Of a DNA stretch of 64,000 nt, positions 34,780 to 44,524 are shown piece after piece; within the stretch, counting starts at the first letter, position 1; every line of letters begins with the position of its first letter. The DNA comes from DASYPQ01 sp036006425 (GTDB lineage Bacteria > Planctomycetota > UBA1135 > GCA-002686595), in assembly GCA_036006425.1 (NCBI GenBank), contig DASYPQ010000012.1, positions 49,724-113,723 of the forward strand, in the 5' to 3' direction. A program made the translations under genes and the position numbers. The notes under the pieces are model-generated. The model did no database searches. It was not told the origin of the DNA and was given only the letters and a program-made list of their open reading frames with translations.

Positions 34780-36669
34780 TCAAAGCGCTTCGAGCTCCTC
34801 CCAGCGCGCGTAGGTCCGGTCGACGTTCGCCTGCAGCTCGTCGCGCCGCGCGCGCACGCGCAAGAGCTCCTCCTTCGGTCCCGTGTAGAGCGCGCGGTCG
34901 GCGAGCTTTGTGTCGAGCTCCGCCATCTCCGCCTCCGCGGCGGTGATCCGCGCGGGCAGCTCTTGGAGCTCCTTCTCCTGCCAGGGCGTGCGGCGCTTCG
35001 GCTTCTGCTCGCGCTTCGGCTCGGCCTTCGCCGCCGGCGCGCGGACGTCGTCGCGCGCGGCGTCCCGCTCGGCGGCGAGGATCGCGAGCAGGCCGCTCAT
35101 GTCGCCGAAGTGCACGCGCGCGCCGCCCGCGCCGTCGAGGTACAGGATGCGCGTCGCGACGCGGTCGAGGAACCAGCGGTCGTGGCTCACGACCACCACG
35201 GCGCCCGGGTACGCGACGAGAGCCTCCTCGAGCGCGCGCAGCGTCGCGAGATCGAGGTCGTTCGTCGGCTCGTCGAGCGCGAGCACGTTCCCGCCGGCGC
35301 AGAAGAGCTTCGCGAGCAGCACGCGGTTCCTCTCGCCGCCCGACAGGCGCCCGACCGGCACGTACTTCATCGGGCCCGGGAAGAGAAAACGCTCGAGGAA
35401 TCCTTCGATCCGCACCGTGCGACCGTCCATGACCACGTGGTCCGCCGCGCCCGCGACCTCCTCGATCACGCTCTTCGACGGATCGAGGTCGTCGCGCATC
35501 TGGTCGATCGTCGCGACGCGGACCGTCTCGCCGATCGAGACGACGCCCGCGTCCGGTGCGAGCCTTCCGATCGCGATGCGGAGCAGCGTCGTCTTCCCCG
35601 CGCCGTTCGGGCCGACGATCCCGAGGCGCTCCCCCGGAGCGAGCTCGAGATCGAGCTTGGGCACGACGACCCGCCCGCCGAAACTCTTCGACACGCCGGC
35701 GAGCGAGAGCACGCGCGACCCGAGGCGCGGTCCGGGAGGGATCTCGAGCTCGAGGTCGGCCGCGAGCGCGACCGGCTCCGCGTCGACGAGCGCGTGGAAG
35801 CGATCGATCCGCGCCTTCTGCTTGGTCGTCCGCGCCGGGGCCCCGCGCCGCATCCACACCGTCTCGCGCCGCAGCGTGTTCTGCCGCGCGCTCTCCGTGC
35901 TCCGTTCGGACTCGAGACGCTCCGCGCGCTGCACCAGATAGTCGCCGTAGCCGCCCTGGTACTCGTGCAGCTCGCCGCGATCGAGCTCGACGATGCGGTC
36001 GACGACTCGATCGAGAAAGTAGCGGTCGTGCGTCACGATGCAGAGCGGCACGCGCGTCTCGAGGAGAAGGTCCTCGAGCCAGTCGATGACGAAGGCATCG
36101 AGGTGGTTCGTCGGCTCGTCGAGGAGCAGCAGCTCGGGCTTGCCGATCAGGAGGCGCGCGAGCGCGACGCGGCGGCGCTCACCGCCCGAGAGCGTGCCGC
36201 ACACCGCTTCCGCGTCGCGGAGACCGAGATGGGAGAGGAGCGACTCGACCTCGTGCTCGACGTCGTGCCCGCCGAGCGTCTCGAGCTCCTGCTCGAGCTT
36301 TGCCTGGAGCGCGAGGAGCCCGTCGACGCGCTCGGACCCTGCCTCGAGGGCCCGGTGCACGCGCTCGAGCTCCGCGAGCACCGCTTCGCGCGCGTGCCAG
36401 CCGCCGCGGATCGTGTCGCGGACGGTCCCCGCGAGGTCGAGCACCGGCTCCTGGTCGAAGATCCCGACCCGGAGGTTCTTCCGCAGCGTCCGTTCTCCCG
36501 CCTCGAAGCCCTCGCGGCCGGCGAGGATCCGCATGAGCGTCGTCTTGCCGCAGCCGTTCGCTCCGACGAGCCCGACGCGCTCCCCGTCGCCGATCGCGAG
36601 CGACACTCCGGACAGGACCGGGCGTGCGTGGAACTTCTTCTCGATGTCCTTGAGCGCGAGGAGCGTCAT
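34780..36669 (-). CDS. uup: ABC-F family ATPase, Uup type
   Basis: 629 residues, two ABC domains and no transmembrane segments. Walker A motifs are GANGCGKTT (36-44) and GPNGAGKTT; signatures LSGGERRRV and LSGGERNRV; Walker B LLLLDEPTNHLD and VLALDEPTNDLD. The linker between domains and a C-terminal coiled coil (about 550-629, Lys/Glu-rich, ending RWEELEAL) match Uup, which acts on ribosomes and is linked to transposon excision in E. coli. ATG at 36669 has no SD; TATCAT eight bases upstream suggests a leaderless transcript. Confidence 0.92.
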   Translation of the reverse strand: MTLLALKDIEKKFHARPVLSGVSLAIGDGERVGLVGANGCGKTTLMRILAGREGFEAGERTLRKNLRVGIFDQEPVLDLAGTVRDTIRGGWHAREAVLAELERVHRALEAGSERVDGLLALQAKLEQELETLGGHDVEHEVESLLSHLGLRDAEAVCGTLSGGERRRVALARLLIGKPELLLLDEPTNHLDAFVIDWLEDLLLETRVPLCIVTHDRYFLDRVVDRIVELDRGELHEYQGGYGDYLVQRAERLESERSTESARQNTLRRETVWMRRGAPARTTKQKARIDRFHALVDAEPVALAADLELEIPPGPRLGSRVLSLAGVSKSFGGRVVVPKLDLELAPGERLGIVGPNGAGKTTLLRIAIGRLAPDAGVVSIGETVRVATIDQMRDDLDPSKSVIEEVAGAADHVVMDGRTVRIEGFLERFLFPGPMKYVPVGRLSGGERNRVLLAKLFCAGGNVLALDEPTNDLDLATLRALEEALVAYPGAVVVVSHDRWFLDRVATRILYLDGAGGARVHFGDMSGLLAILAAERDAARDDVRAPAAKAEPKREQKPKRRTPWQEKELQELPARITAAEAEMAELDTKLADRALYTGPKEELLRVRARRDELQANVDRTYARWEELEAL

Positions 36670-36697
36670 CGCGGCGCATGATACGGGAGCGCGCGAC

Positions 36698-37312
36698 TCA
36701 GAGCTTCGGGATGCGGAGCGTCTTGCTGATCATCAGCGATCCCGAGAGCGCGAACGCGAGGACGAGCGGGTGCAAGGTGCTCGGCCCGAGACGCACCGAG
36801 CCGCCCCACAATGCGTCGCCGACGCGGTCCCGCCAGATCGCGACCGCGAGCACGCCGACGAGGAAGAGGCTGCTCGGGATCGGCGTGCCCTCGAAGTACT
36901 TCGGCTTGTCGCCGCCCGCGGCGAGCTTGTCCGCCGTGACGTTGTAGCGCGCCAGGCGGCTGACGCCGCACGCGACGAACGCGAGGAGCACGGCGACGTC
37001 CCAGCCGCCCTGCATCCCGACCCCGTACGCGAGGCTCGCGGGTGCCACGCCGAACGAGATCACGTCGGAGAGGGAGTCGAGTTCGCGCCCGAGGGGCGAC
37101 TGCTCGTGGCGCTGGCGCGCGACGCGGCCGTCGAGCACGTCGAGGACGAAGGCGATCGCGATCAAGGCGGCCGCCGCGAGGAGGCTCGTCGACTTCGCGT
37201 CCTGCAGGCTGCGCATCACGACGAAGATCGCGCCCGTGCCGCAGCCGGCGTTGCCGAGCGTGATCCAGTCCGCGAGGTGGAAGCCGCGGATCATGGAGAA
37301 GTGGGCTGTCAT
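36698..37312 (-). CDS. pssA: CDP-alcohol phosphatidyltransferase, probably phosphatidylserine synthase
   Basis: 204 residues, an integral membrane protein with about six helices. The family motif DG-x2-AR-x8-G-x3-D-x3-D is intact in LDGRVARQRHEQSPLGRELDSLSD. The following ISFGVAPASLAY and CGVSRLARYNV are typical of PssA, which joins CDP-diacylglycerol and L-serine. ATG at 37312 has AGGA nearby. An archaetidylserine- or phosphatidylinositol-type activity cannot be excluded from motif alone, but these segments favour PssA. Confidence 0.88.
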   Translation of the reverse strand: MTAHFSMIRGFHLADWITLGNAGCGTGAIFVVMRSLQDAKSTSLLAAAALIAIAFVLDVLDGRVARQRHEQSPLGRELDSLSDVISFGVAPASLAYGVGMQGGWDVAVLLAFVACGVSRLARYNVTADKLAAGGDKPKYFEGTPIPSSLFLVGVLAVAIWRDRVGDALWGGSVRLGPSTLHPLVLAFALSGSLMISKTLRIPKL

Positions 37313-37383
37313 GGGGGTTCCTAGGTCACCACGGAACGATTCCGGGGTCCAATGGGGCTCGAGCGGCAACTCCTTTCGTAATC

Positions 37384-39828
37384 GTGTCCTCGCCTCCGCA
37401 CTCCGAGACGGACCTCCTCCTCGCGCACGGCGCCTGGATCCGCGCCCTCGCGCGCCGCCTCGTCGCCGACGAGCACCACGCCGAGGACCTCGCCCAGGAG
37501 ACCTGGCTCGCCGCGCTGCGCAGGCGCGGCAATCCGGTGCGCGCGTTCCGGCCCTACCTCGCCGGCGTCCTCTCGAACCTGACGCGCCAGACGCTCCGCA
37601 GCCGCGCGCGCCGCGAGGACACCGAGCGCGGCGCCGCGCGCGACGTCGAGATCCCGTCCGCCGCGGCGACGGTCGAGGCCGCGGCGCTCGGCCGCGACCT
37701 CGCCGGCCGCGTGCTCGAGCTCGACGAGCCGTTCCGGACGGCGATCCTCCTGCGCTACTACGAAGACCTGCCCCCGCGCGCGATCGCGCGCCGGACGGGC
37801 GTCCCCGTGCGCACCGTGAACTCGCGCATCGCGCGCGGTCTCGAACGCCTCCGAACGCGCCTGCGCCGCGATCGGACGCTCGCTGTGATCCTTCTCGCGC
37901 GGAGAGCCGGAGTCGCCTGGATGAACGCCAAACAACTCGCCGCGATCGGCGTCGCGATCGCGGTCGCCGCGGGAGTCCTCGTCTGGATGCGCCCGCCCGT
38001 GCCGGATCCCGTCGCCGCGGGAACCCGAGCCGACCTCCCGTCGACGCCGCTGGAGAAGGAATCTCCCTTGGCAGCGGCGACCTCCGCGGCGGAAGGCGCG
38101 CGCGCTCCCGCCGCGCCGCCTGCTCCGCGCGACGAGCGCGCGGGCTCTCCCGCACCGGCTGCGTTGCGCAAGCTCCGCGGCCGCGTCCTCGACGTCGAGG
38201 CCGTCCCGCGCGCCGGCGTCGAGGTCGCATTCCGCGGCGGCGCCTCGAACGTGGCCCCGCGCGCCGTCAGCGGAGTCGGCGGACGCTTCGAGCTCGACGT
38301 GCCGCCCGCCGACGGCATCGTGACCGCGACGGATCCGCGCCTCGTCAACGTGTGCGTCGGGATCGTCCGGGTGGGTCGCGAAGTGGAACCGCTCGTCGTC
38401 GTCGCTCCGGGCCACGACCTCGCCGGCCGGGTCGTCGACGCCTCCGGCGCCCCGCTCGTCGGCGCCGAGGTGAGCCTCGACCCGCCCGACGGGTTCATGC
38501 GGCGATTCGACGCCGTGCTCGACTCGACGCGGCGCTTCGAGGCGCGCGCGACGACGGATGCCTCGGGCGCGTTCGCGCTCCCGGGCGTCCCCGAGCTGGC
38601 GCTGTCCCGCGTGTCCGCGAGGCTCGACGGGTTCGCGACCGCCGGCGTCGACGCACCTCCCGGGAACGACGCCCACCTCCTGATCCAGCTCGCGCCGATC
38701 GCCGCGGAAGGCGGGACGCTCGAAGGCACCGTCCTCGACGAATCGGACCGGGCCGTCGCCGGCGCCCGCGTCTCGCTCGGCCAGCTGACCGCGGTGACCG
38801 ACAGCTCGGGGGCCTTCCGCCTCTCGACCGCCGGCGCCGAGGACGCGGTGGAGCTCGTCGCGATCCATCCCGGCCATTTGCCCGGACGCGCGCGAGCCGA
38901 GCGCGATCCTGCGAGCGGCAAGCCCGCCTGGCCCCGCGTCCTGGTGCTGCGCCTCGGCGGGGAGCCGTTCAAGTTGACCGGTCGCGTCGTCGACGGCGAA
39001 GGCGTGCCGCGCGTGCGCCTGCGGGTGTGGATCGAGGATCCGACGCGCTTCGGGATCCTCGGCGTGGACGACGTCGCGACGGTCGAGTCGATGCTGTTCG
39101 AAGGCGTCGGAGGCGGGGACGATTTCTGGCGCTGGTGCGAGACGGACGCGGACGGAAGGTTCGCGCTCGGAGGCCTGCTCGATCGCGAGTACCGCATCGG
39201 GATGATCGACGAGCACACGCTGGAGACCGCGCGGGTCGGCCCGTACCCGGGGGGCGCGCGGGACGTCGAGATCGTGTTCACGAGGACGCCCGTGCGGAAG
39301 CTCGCGGGACGCGTGCTCTCCTCGCGCGGCAACGCAGTGGCCGGGGCGACGGTGAGCTTGATGGCGCACACGTTCGGCGGCGTGTCGACGGCGATCGACG
39401 ACGGGAGGCGGGTGAGCGACGCGGACGGGAAGTACGCGTTCGAGAAGGTGGGGGGCAGCGAGCTCGAGCTGTGGGTGCAAGGTGACGACATCGTGCCGCA
39501 GCTCGTGCACGTGCCGGCGTCGAGCGGGGATCAAGCGTTCGACGTGACGGTCGAGGTGCGGTGCCACTTCAAGGTCGTGCTGACGCAGGACGCGAAGCTG
39601 GCGGACGGCTTCCGCGTCCTGGACGCGGAGGGCGGCATCCTCGATCTGCTCGAGATCGCGCCGGGGGGCGTGCTGACGGGAAAGCAAGGATCGCTGATCG
39701 AAGGGCGGTCACCGGCTCTCGGGGTCGTGGACCGGGCGTCGACGCTGGTGCTGCTCCAGGGAGGCGCCGAGGTGCGGAGGATCTCGATCCGTCTCGTGCC
39801 GGGGACCCTGAACCGGATCGAGATCTGA
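37384..39828 (+). CDS. ECF sigma factor fused through a membrane helix to carboxypeptidase-regulatory-like repeats
   Basis: 814 residues in one uninterrupted frame. Residues 10-165 are an ECF sigma factor: region 2 (HHAEDLAQETWLAALRR, LAGVLSNLTRQTLRSRARR) and region 4 (LDEPFRTAILLRYYEDLPPRAIAR, VPVRTVNSRIARGLERL). A transmembrane helix spans 184-202, then a Pro/Ala linker and at least five beta-sandwich repeats beginning LRGRVLD, LAGRVVD, LEGTVLD, LTGRVVD, LAGRVLS. Topology predicts a cytoplasmic sigma factor tethered to the membrane with an extracytoplasmic sensor-like region. GTG start, no clear SD. No stop or frameshift separates the parts; an internal ATG at 37921 might also produce the membrane portion alone. 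Confidence 0.85.
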   Translation: MSSPPHSETDLLLAHGAWIRALARRLVADEHHAEDLAQETWLAALRRRGNPVRAFRPYLAGVLSNLTRQTLRSRARREDTERGAARDVEIPSAAATVEAAALGRDLAGRVLELDEPFRTAILLRYYEDLPPRAIARRTGVPVRTVNSRIARGLERLRTRLRRDRTLAVILLARRAGVAWMNAKQLAAIGVAIAVAAGVLVWMRPPVPDPVAAGTRADLPSTPLEKESPLAAATSAAEGARAPAAPPAPRDERAGSPAPAALRKLRGRVLDVEAVPRAGVEVAFRGGASNVAPRAVSGVGGRFELDVPPADGIVTATDPRLVNVCVGIVRVGREVEPLVVVAPGHDLAGRVVDASGAPLVGAEVSLDPPDGFMRRFDAVLDSTRRFEARATTDASGAFALPGVPELALSRVSARLDGFATAGVDAPPGNDAHLLIQLAPIAAEGGTLEGTVLDESDRAVAGARVSLGQLTAVTDSSGAFRLSTAGAEDAVELVAIHPGHLPGRARAERDPASGKPAWPRVLVLRLGGEPFKLTGRVVDGEGVPRVRLRVWIEDPTRFGILGVDDVATVESMLFEGVGGGDDFWRWCETDADGRFALGGLLDREYRIGMIDEHTLETARVGPYPGGARDVEIVFTRTPVRKLAGRVLSSRGNAVAGATVSLMAHTFGGVSTAIDDGRRVSDADGKYAFEKVGGSELELWVQGDDIVPQLVHVPASSGDQAFDVTVEVRCHFKVVLTQDAKLADGFRVLDAEGGILDLLEIAPGGVLTGKQGSLIEGRSPALGVVDRASTLVLLQGGAEVRRISIRLVPGTLNRIEI

Positions 39829-39857
39829 TCGGCAGTTCGTGAGAGAATTGGTGCGCC

Positions 39858-41021
39858 ATGGAATCGCGCCTCCTCGTTCTCGCCTTCCCTCTCCTCGCGC
39901 TCGGCTGCGCCGGCGGCTCGTCCGGTGGAGGCGGCGGCGGAGGGGGCGGAGGCGGCGGCGGCCCGATCGTGCTCGCCTTCGCTCCGATCGGCGGCTCCTT
40001 CACGTTCCCCGTCTTCGCGACCTCGCCGCCGGGGGACCCGCGTCTCTTCGTCGTCGAGAAGGGCGGCACGATCGTCGTCGTCGAGAACGGCGCGCAGCTC
40101 CCGACTCCGTTCCTCGACGTCTCTTCGCTGGTTTCGACGACCGGCGAGCAGGGTCTCCTCGGCCTCGCCTTCGACCCGGGCTACGCGACGAACGGCCGCT
40201 TCTACGTCGACTACACGAACCACGCCGGCGGCACCGTCGTCGAGCGCTACCAGGTCTCGAGCTCCGACCGGAACCGCGCCGATGCTGCGACCGCGTCGCT
40301 CGTCCTCACGTACCCGCACACGGCCGGCAACCACAACGGGGGCACGGTCACGTTCGGGCCGGACGGCATGCTGTACATCTCGGCCGGCGACGGCGGTGAA
40401 TCCTCGAAGGGCCAGACGCTCGACGATCTCCTCGGCGCGATCCTGCGCGTCGACGTCTCCGGAGCTTCCGGCTACACGATCCCGCCCGACAACCCGTTCG
40501 TCGCCGGCGGCGGCGAGCCCGAGATCTGGAGCTACGGCCTCCGCAATCCCTGGCGCATCAGCTTCGATCGATCGACCGGCGACCTCTACGTCGGCGACGT
40601 CGGCCAGAGCACGATCGAGGAAGTCGACGTCGCGACGGCCGCCTCGGGCCTCGGGCGCGGCGCGAACTTCGGCTGGAACGTCATGGAGGGCACGCGCTGC
40701 AACGAGCCCCCGAGCGGCTGCAGCCCCGCGGGCCTCACGCTGCCGGACCTCGAGTACGACCACGGCGCCGGCTGCAGCGTCATCGGCGGATTCGTGTACC
40801 GCGGCGCGGCCATCCCGGCGCTGCAGGGGACGTACTTCTACGGCGACTACTGCTCGGGGTTCGTGAAGAGCTTCCGCTTCGTCGGCGGCGCGGTGACGGA
40901 CCCGCAGGTGTGGTCGAGCTTCCCGTCGGGACGCCTGGTCACGAGCTTCGGCGAGGACGCGGCGGGCGAGATGTACGTGCTCACCGACGCAGGGCTCGTC
41001 TACAAGATCATCCCGGGCTGA
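39858..41021 (+). CDS. PQQ-dependent sugar (sorbosone/glucose) dehydrogenase-like lipoprotein
   Basis: 387 residues. A lipoprotein signal with lipobox LALGC is followed by a run of 13 glycines as a flexible linker, then a six-bladed propeller: VFATSPPGDPRLFVVEKGG, GEQGLLGLAFDP, NHNGGTVTFGPDGMLYI, YGLRNPWRISFD, FGWNVMEG, DYCSGFVKSF. The pattern matches soluble-type PQQ glucose dehydrogenases and Hip-like proteins, with the histidine of NHNGG in the usual active-site place. No CFGDG tail is present, unlike the larger paralogue at 10550. Likely works at the cell surface. Confidence 0.88.
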   Translation: MESRLLVLAFPLLALGCAGGSSGGGGGGGGGGGGGPIVLAFAPIGGSFTFPVFATSPPGDPRLFVVEKGGTIVVVENGAQLPTPFLDVSSLVSTTGEQGLLGLAFDPGYATNGRFYVDYTNHAGGTVVERYQVSSSDRNRADAATASLVLTYPHTAGNHNGGTVTFGPDGMLYISAGDGGESSKGQTLDDLLGAILRVDVSGASGYTIPPDNPFVAGGGEPEIWSYGLRNPWRISFDRSTGDLYVGDVGQSTIEEVDVATAASGLGRGANFGWNVMEGTRCNEPPSGCSPAGLTLPDLEYDHGAGCSVIGGFVYRGAAIPALQGTYFYGDYCSGFVKSFRFVGGAVTDPQVWSSFPSGRLVTSFGEDAAGEMYVLTDAGLVYKIIPG

Positions 41022-41034
41022 AGCGCCCGGCGTC

Positions 41035-43611
41035 TCAGTTGACGAACGTCACCTGCACTCGGCGCGAGCGCAGGAAGTAGATCACCCATGGGATCGTGAA
41101 GAGGACCGTGCTGATCGCGACTCCCGGTCCGGGGCGATCTCCGGTGCTGGACACGAGCCTGGTCGCGACGTGATCCGCGACCACCACGACGCACCAGCCG
41201 CCGCGAACCAGCGCGAACATCATCGGGAGCGTCCGGCGCTTCTCTACCAGCAGTAGAACGAGCAGCGCGGACAGCGCGCACATGCAGATGTTCGCAAACA
41301 ACTCCCCGAGGATGAGCGGCGCCCACAGCGAGTCGTAGTTCTTCGAACTCGGATTCGTCAGGGCGTCCCAACCCGGGCCGGCGACCGACAACAGGAGACG
41401 ATAGGCCTTCGGGAACATGTAGAGAGGCGTCAGGCAGATTCCGATCGTCCCGAGCACCAGCCAGCCGCGGATACCCTGGAGTTCGGCGTCGGTGGAGCTC
41501 ACGGCGACGGGTGGGTGCTTCGGCCGATACCGATAGAGCGCGAGCGATGCGCCGAGGGCGATCAGGCAGGCGAGAATGGCGAAACCGAGGACGCCGCGAT
41601 TTGCCGTGGCCAGCGACTTCGCGCGCGTGTCGTTCGCAGTTCCCGGAGTGTTGCGGGACAGTCTGTACGAAGTCGTGTCCCTCACCACACCGAGATGTTC
41701 GGCGTGCGCGCGCATGTCCTCGGGCGGCACGCGATCCGCGAGTGTCGAGTACGAGTACGTGAGCTGCATGACCGAGCCGGAGAACTGCGTGTCGAACGCG
41801 AACCGGAATGCGGTGGTCTCGAGCGAACGGTGCTCGGGTGCGAGCTTCCAGGCTCCCGGGAGCGTCGCCTCGACATGGGAAACGACGCGCAGCGGAAAGG
41901 GGACGGCTAGCGGCATCGTGCGCACGGAAGTCGACGGCGCAGCAACGAGGTCGGCGATCTCTCGAGCCTCGAAAATGGCGGACGTCCGGCCGCCGTCGGA
42001 TGAACGCTTCCAGAAGTGCGGTACCGCGTAGCGCTCGGTGGTGATGATCTCGTCGTTCTGTGGGTCGTCACGGACGCTCATCAGCGCGAGCGATCGGATC
42101 GACGGATAGCTCCGTGCGTAGTAGTTAAGGAACCGTTTGTCGACCGCGAGAATGCCCAGCTCGGCGATCTGGGCGCGCATTCGATCCGCGTTCGCGCCGA
42201 AGTCCGTCGTCTCGATCGTGACTTGCGCGTCGTCGTCCATGTTCGTCGCGACGATGCGCGTTTCGATTTTCGTGTTCGGGACATCGTCCGGTCTCGGCAC
42301 GATCGGCGTGAGGGCCCGTGTCGAATCGTCGAGCACGAGCGCGAATCCGTATCTCGGACAAGCGCGGCGATCGAGGGTGCCACGAGCGTGGAGCAACGTC
42401 GGATCGATCCAGTGAGTGTGATCCTCGATTCGGATCTGGACGATTGCGTGATTGAACGCGAGCGGCGAGGGAAGGGCGCGTTCGAGCTCGACGATCGATT
42501 CGGAATGGACGAGAGCAGGGCACGCCTGGATGCCGATGCGTCGCAAGAGCGTGACGAGGAGCAGTGTCTTGTCCTTGCAGTCGCCGAATCGACGCTGCCA
42601 GACCTGGTCGGGTGGGGCCGGTCGGTGGGAGTTGGGGCCGAGTTCGAGGCCGAGATAGCGGACTTCGTCGCGCACGAGCGCGACTGCCGCATCGATGCGT
42701 TCGGCCGGCGTCGCGTGCGAGCGCGCGAGTTCGTCGACCCTGGCCACGAGCTCGGGGGAGCTCGGCTCCGGATACGTGAACAGTCCGACTCCCCAACGCG
42801 CGACATCCGCCCAGTCCGTGAACTCGGTGACGTCGCAGGCAGGGTACGGGTCGAACCCGCGCGGAAGCGCCGGCTCCGCGACCACGGCGAGGACGTCTTG
42901 GAGTTCCCACCGGAAGTCGCGTGCGCCATCGCGCTCCGCGACGACCGGTTCGGGTGCGCCGGCGTGCGGAAGGAGGTGGATGGTCCGCTCGTTCGGCACC
43001 ACGATCCGCGCGAAAGACTTGGCCACCGGCATGGACCAGCCGAGCGGAACGTGCGCGGTGTAGCGCCCGGCGAACACCGGGTTCTCGCCCACTACGGAGT
43101 ACGACGTCTCGATCACGTCGCCGACGCGAACGTCGTCGAGGAAGAGCACCACCGAGGTGCTTTGGTCGTAGACGTGCTCCTCCAGCTCGGGCGCCCGCTG
43201 AAGAACATGCAGCGCCGCTTCGTCGAGGCGCGAGAGTTCGGAGCCGTTGCGGCGAATCGTGACGCCGTGGAGGACGACGGTCTCGTAGGTCGGCTCGAAC
43301 TGAGCCTGGAACTGCGAGACGTCCCGGATCGCCTTCTCGGTGAGGACGCGGTAGACGCGCCGGTGGAATGCCGTGCACGGGCCCGGCCCGAGGCGGACCT
43401 GGTCGTCGATGAGGAGGTGCTCGACTCCGTCGGGGCCGACCGGGTCGGTGCTGGACGAAACCTCGGTGGCCGAGACGGGCACGACCCATTCCGGGCGAGG
43501 ACCCAGCGAGACGCCCGGGTGTTCGGACTGCCCACGGGCGAGGCCTCGGCCGAACGAGAGGGCCGTCAGGGCGATTGCGAGCCAGCGAGACGCAGAGAGT
43601 CGGGAAGACAT
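41035..43611 (-). CDS. DUF3857 / transglutaminase-like / DUF2569 membrane protein
   Basis: 858 residues. A signal peptide (1-27) precedes a DUF3857 beta-domain (about 50-250), then a transglutaminase-like domain (about 280-420) with the catalytic cysteine in RFGDCKDKTLLLV, histidine in LAFNHAIVQI and aspartate in HWIDPT, so the Cys-His-Asp triad is intact. A further beta domain follows, then a helix near 680 and a four-helix DUF2569-like block (about 715-858, starting GIRGWLVLGTIGI). The combination of secreted transglutaminase with a DUF2569 anchor is unusual. Codon use looks a little less GC-biased than its neighbours, judged by eye. Substrate unknown. Confidence 0.85.
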   Translation of the reverse strand: MSSRLSASRWLAIALTALSFGRGLARGQSEHPGVSLGPRPEWVVPVSATEVSSSTDPVGPDGVEHLLIDDQVRLGPGPCTAFHRRVYRVLTEKAIRDVSQFQAQFEPTYETVVLHGVTIRRNGSELSRLDEAALHVLQRAPELEEHVYDQSTSVVLFLDDVRVGDVIETSYSVVGENPVFAGRYTAHVPLGWSMPVAKSFARIVVPNERTIHLLPHAGAPEPVVAERDGARDFRWELQDVLAVVAEPALPRGFDPYPACDVTEFTDWADVARWGVGLFTYPEPSSPELVARVDELARSHATPAERIDAAVALVRDEVRYLGLELGPNSHRPAPPDQVWQRRFGDCKDKTLLLVTLLRRIGIQACPALVHSESIVELERALPSPLAFNHAIVQIRIEDHTHWIDPTLLHARGTLDRRACPRYGFALVLDDSTRALTPIVPRPDDVPNTKIETRIVATNMDDDAQVTIETTDFGANADRMRAQIAELGILAVDKRFLNYYARSYPSIRSLALMSVRDDPQNDEIITTERYAVPHFWKRSSDGGRTSAIFEAREIADLVAAPSTSVRTMPLAVPFPLRVVSHVEATLPGAWKLAPEHRSLETTAFRFAFDTQFSGSVMQLTYSYSTLADRVPPEDMRAHAEHLGVVRDTTSYRLSRNTPGTANDTRAKSLATANRGVLGFAILACLIALGASLALYRYRPKHPPVAVSSTDAELQGIRGWLVLGTIGICLTPLYMFPKAYRLLLSVAGPGWDALTNPSSKNYDSLWAPLILGELFANICMCALSALLVLLLVEKRRTLPMMFALVRGGWCVVVVADHVATRLVSSTGDRPGPGVAISTVLFTIPWVIYFLRSRRVQVTFVN

Positions 43612-43666
43612 CGGCGTTCTGGAAGCGCCGAATCCTAGCGACGCGGTGGTCGAAGCGCGCGGGACT

Positions 43667-44443
43667 TCACTCGTCGGGCGAACTCACCGCGCGTCCCCTG
43701 CGCACGACTGCGCCGGAAGCGAGGAGCTCGCGCTCCTTCCTGCCCATGCGGCCGTGGAAGATCGGCATCGCGATCCCCAGGCCGCTGTACAGGAAACCCG
43801 GCGCGCCCGGGACGAATCCGCGCGCGTCCGCGGCGCCGCGCAGGCACAGCGCGAGAGCGATCGAGGCGACGCCGAACGCGGCGAGCAGGGCGTACGAGCC
43901 CATCTCCTGCCGCGTCTTGAGCTCCTCGAGCGCGTCGAGCCCGATCGCGGGGGCGTGCTTCAACGCGTACTGGTTCAGGCGCCACATCAGCAGGCTCAGG
44001 CTCGTGAAGCCGACCCCGTAGATCACGAAGCAGTTCTCGAGGTCGGCCACGTTGTCGAGCTGCATCTCCGACGGCACCCAGCCGCGGCTCATGAAGGCGA
44101 GCCCGCCCGACAGCACCATGCGGAGCGGGTACACGTAGACGAGCATCACGAACACGAACACGAGCGAGAGGTTCTTCGTCCGCGCGTCCTCGATCCCGAA
44201 GCGCCGGCTCCAGCGGTCGTGCCCCGCCCAGAACGTCGCGATCAGCAGGAAGCAGGCCGCGAACGTCGGCACCTTGTGCAGCGCGAGGAAGAGCTCGGTC
44301 ACGTCCTTCGGGAGCGCGCCGACCGAGATCACGAGCATGCTGACGGCGAACGCGAAGGCGGCGTCGACGAACGTCTCGAGGCGCGAAACGGACTCGCCGC
44401 GCAGGCGGAACCCGTCCTTGACGTCGAGCAGATCGAGATCCAT
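43667..44443 (-). CDS. TMEM175/DUF1211-family membrane protein, probable potassium channel subunit
   Basis: 258 residues with about six transmembrane helices. The N-terminal RLETFVDAAFAFAVSMLVIS corresponds to the family's first-helix motif (usually RxExFSDGVFAIAxTLLVL), although the Ser-Asp-Gly core is changed to Val-Asp-Ala. Bacterial members form tetrameric potassium channels. The internal ATFWAGHDRWSRR is also typical. ATG at 44443 chosen since the first helix starts soon after; upstream in-frame codons add nothing conserved. Function as a K+ channel is inferred from family only. Confidence 0.75.
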   Translation of the reverse strand: MDLDLLDVKDGFRLRGESVSRLETFVDAAFAFAVSMLVISVGALPKDVTELFLALHKVPTFAACFLLIATFWAGHDRWSRRFGIEDARTKNLSLVFVFVMLVYVYPLRMVLSGGLAFMSRGWVPSEMQLDNVADLENCFVIYGVGFTSLSLLMWRLNQYALKHAPAIGLDALEELKTRQEMGSYALLAAFGVASIALALCLRGAADARGFVPGAPGFLYSGLGIAMPIFHGRMGRKERELLASGAVVRRGRAVSSPDE

Positions 44444-44524
44444 GGGACGGGCGGCGGGATTGTACTGGTGCGGTGAGGCATGGGCATCCCCGCCCTCGTC
44501 CCGGTACAACAGAGGATGTCAGCC

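Noticed and set aside
39910..39965. Run of glycine codons as a possible sequence error or repeat expansion
   Set aside because: It lies right after the lipobox cysteine, where flexible Gly/Ser linkers are usual, and the frame continues correctly into the propeller.
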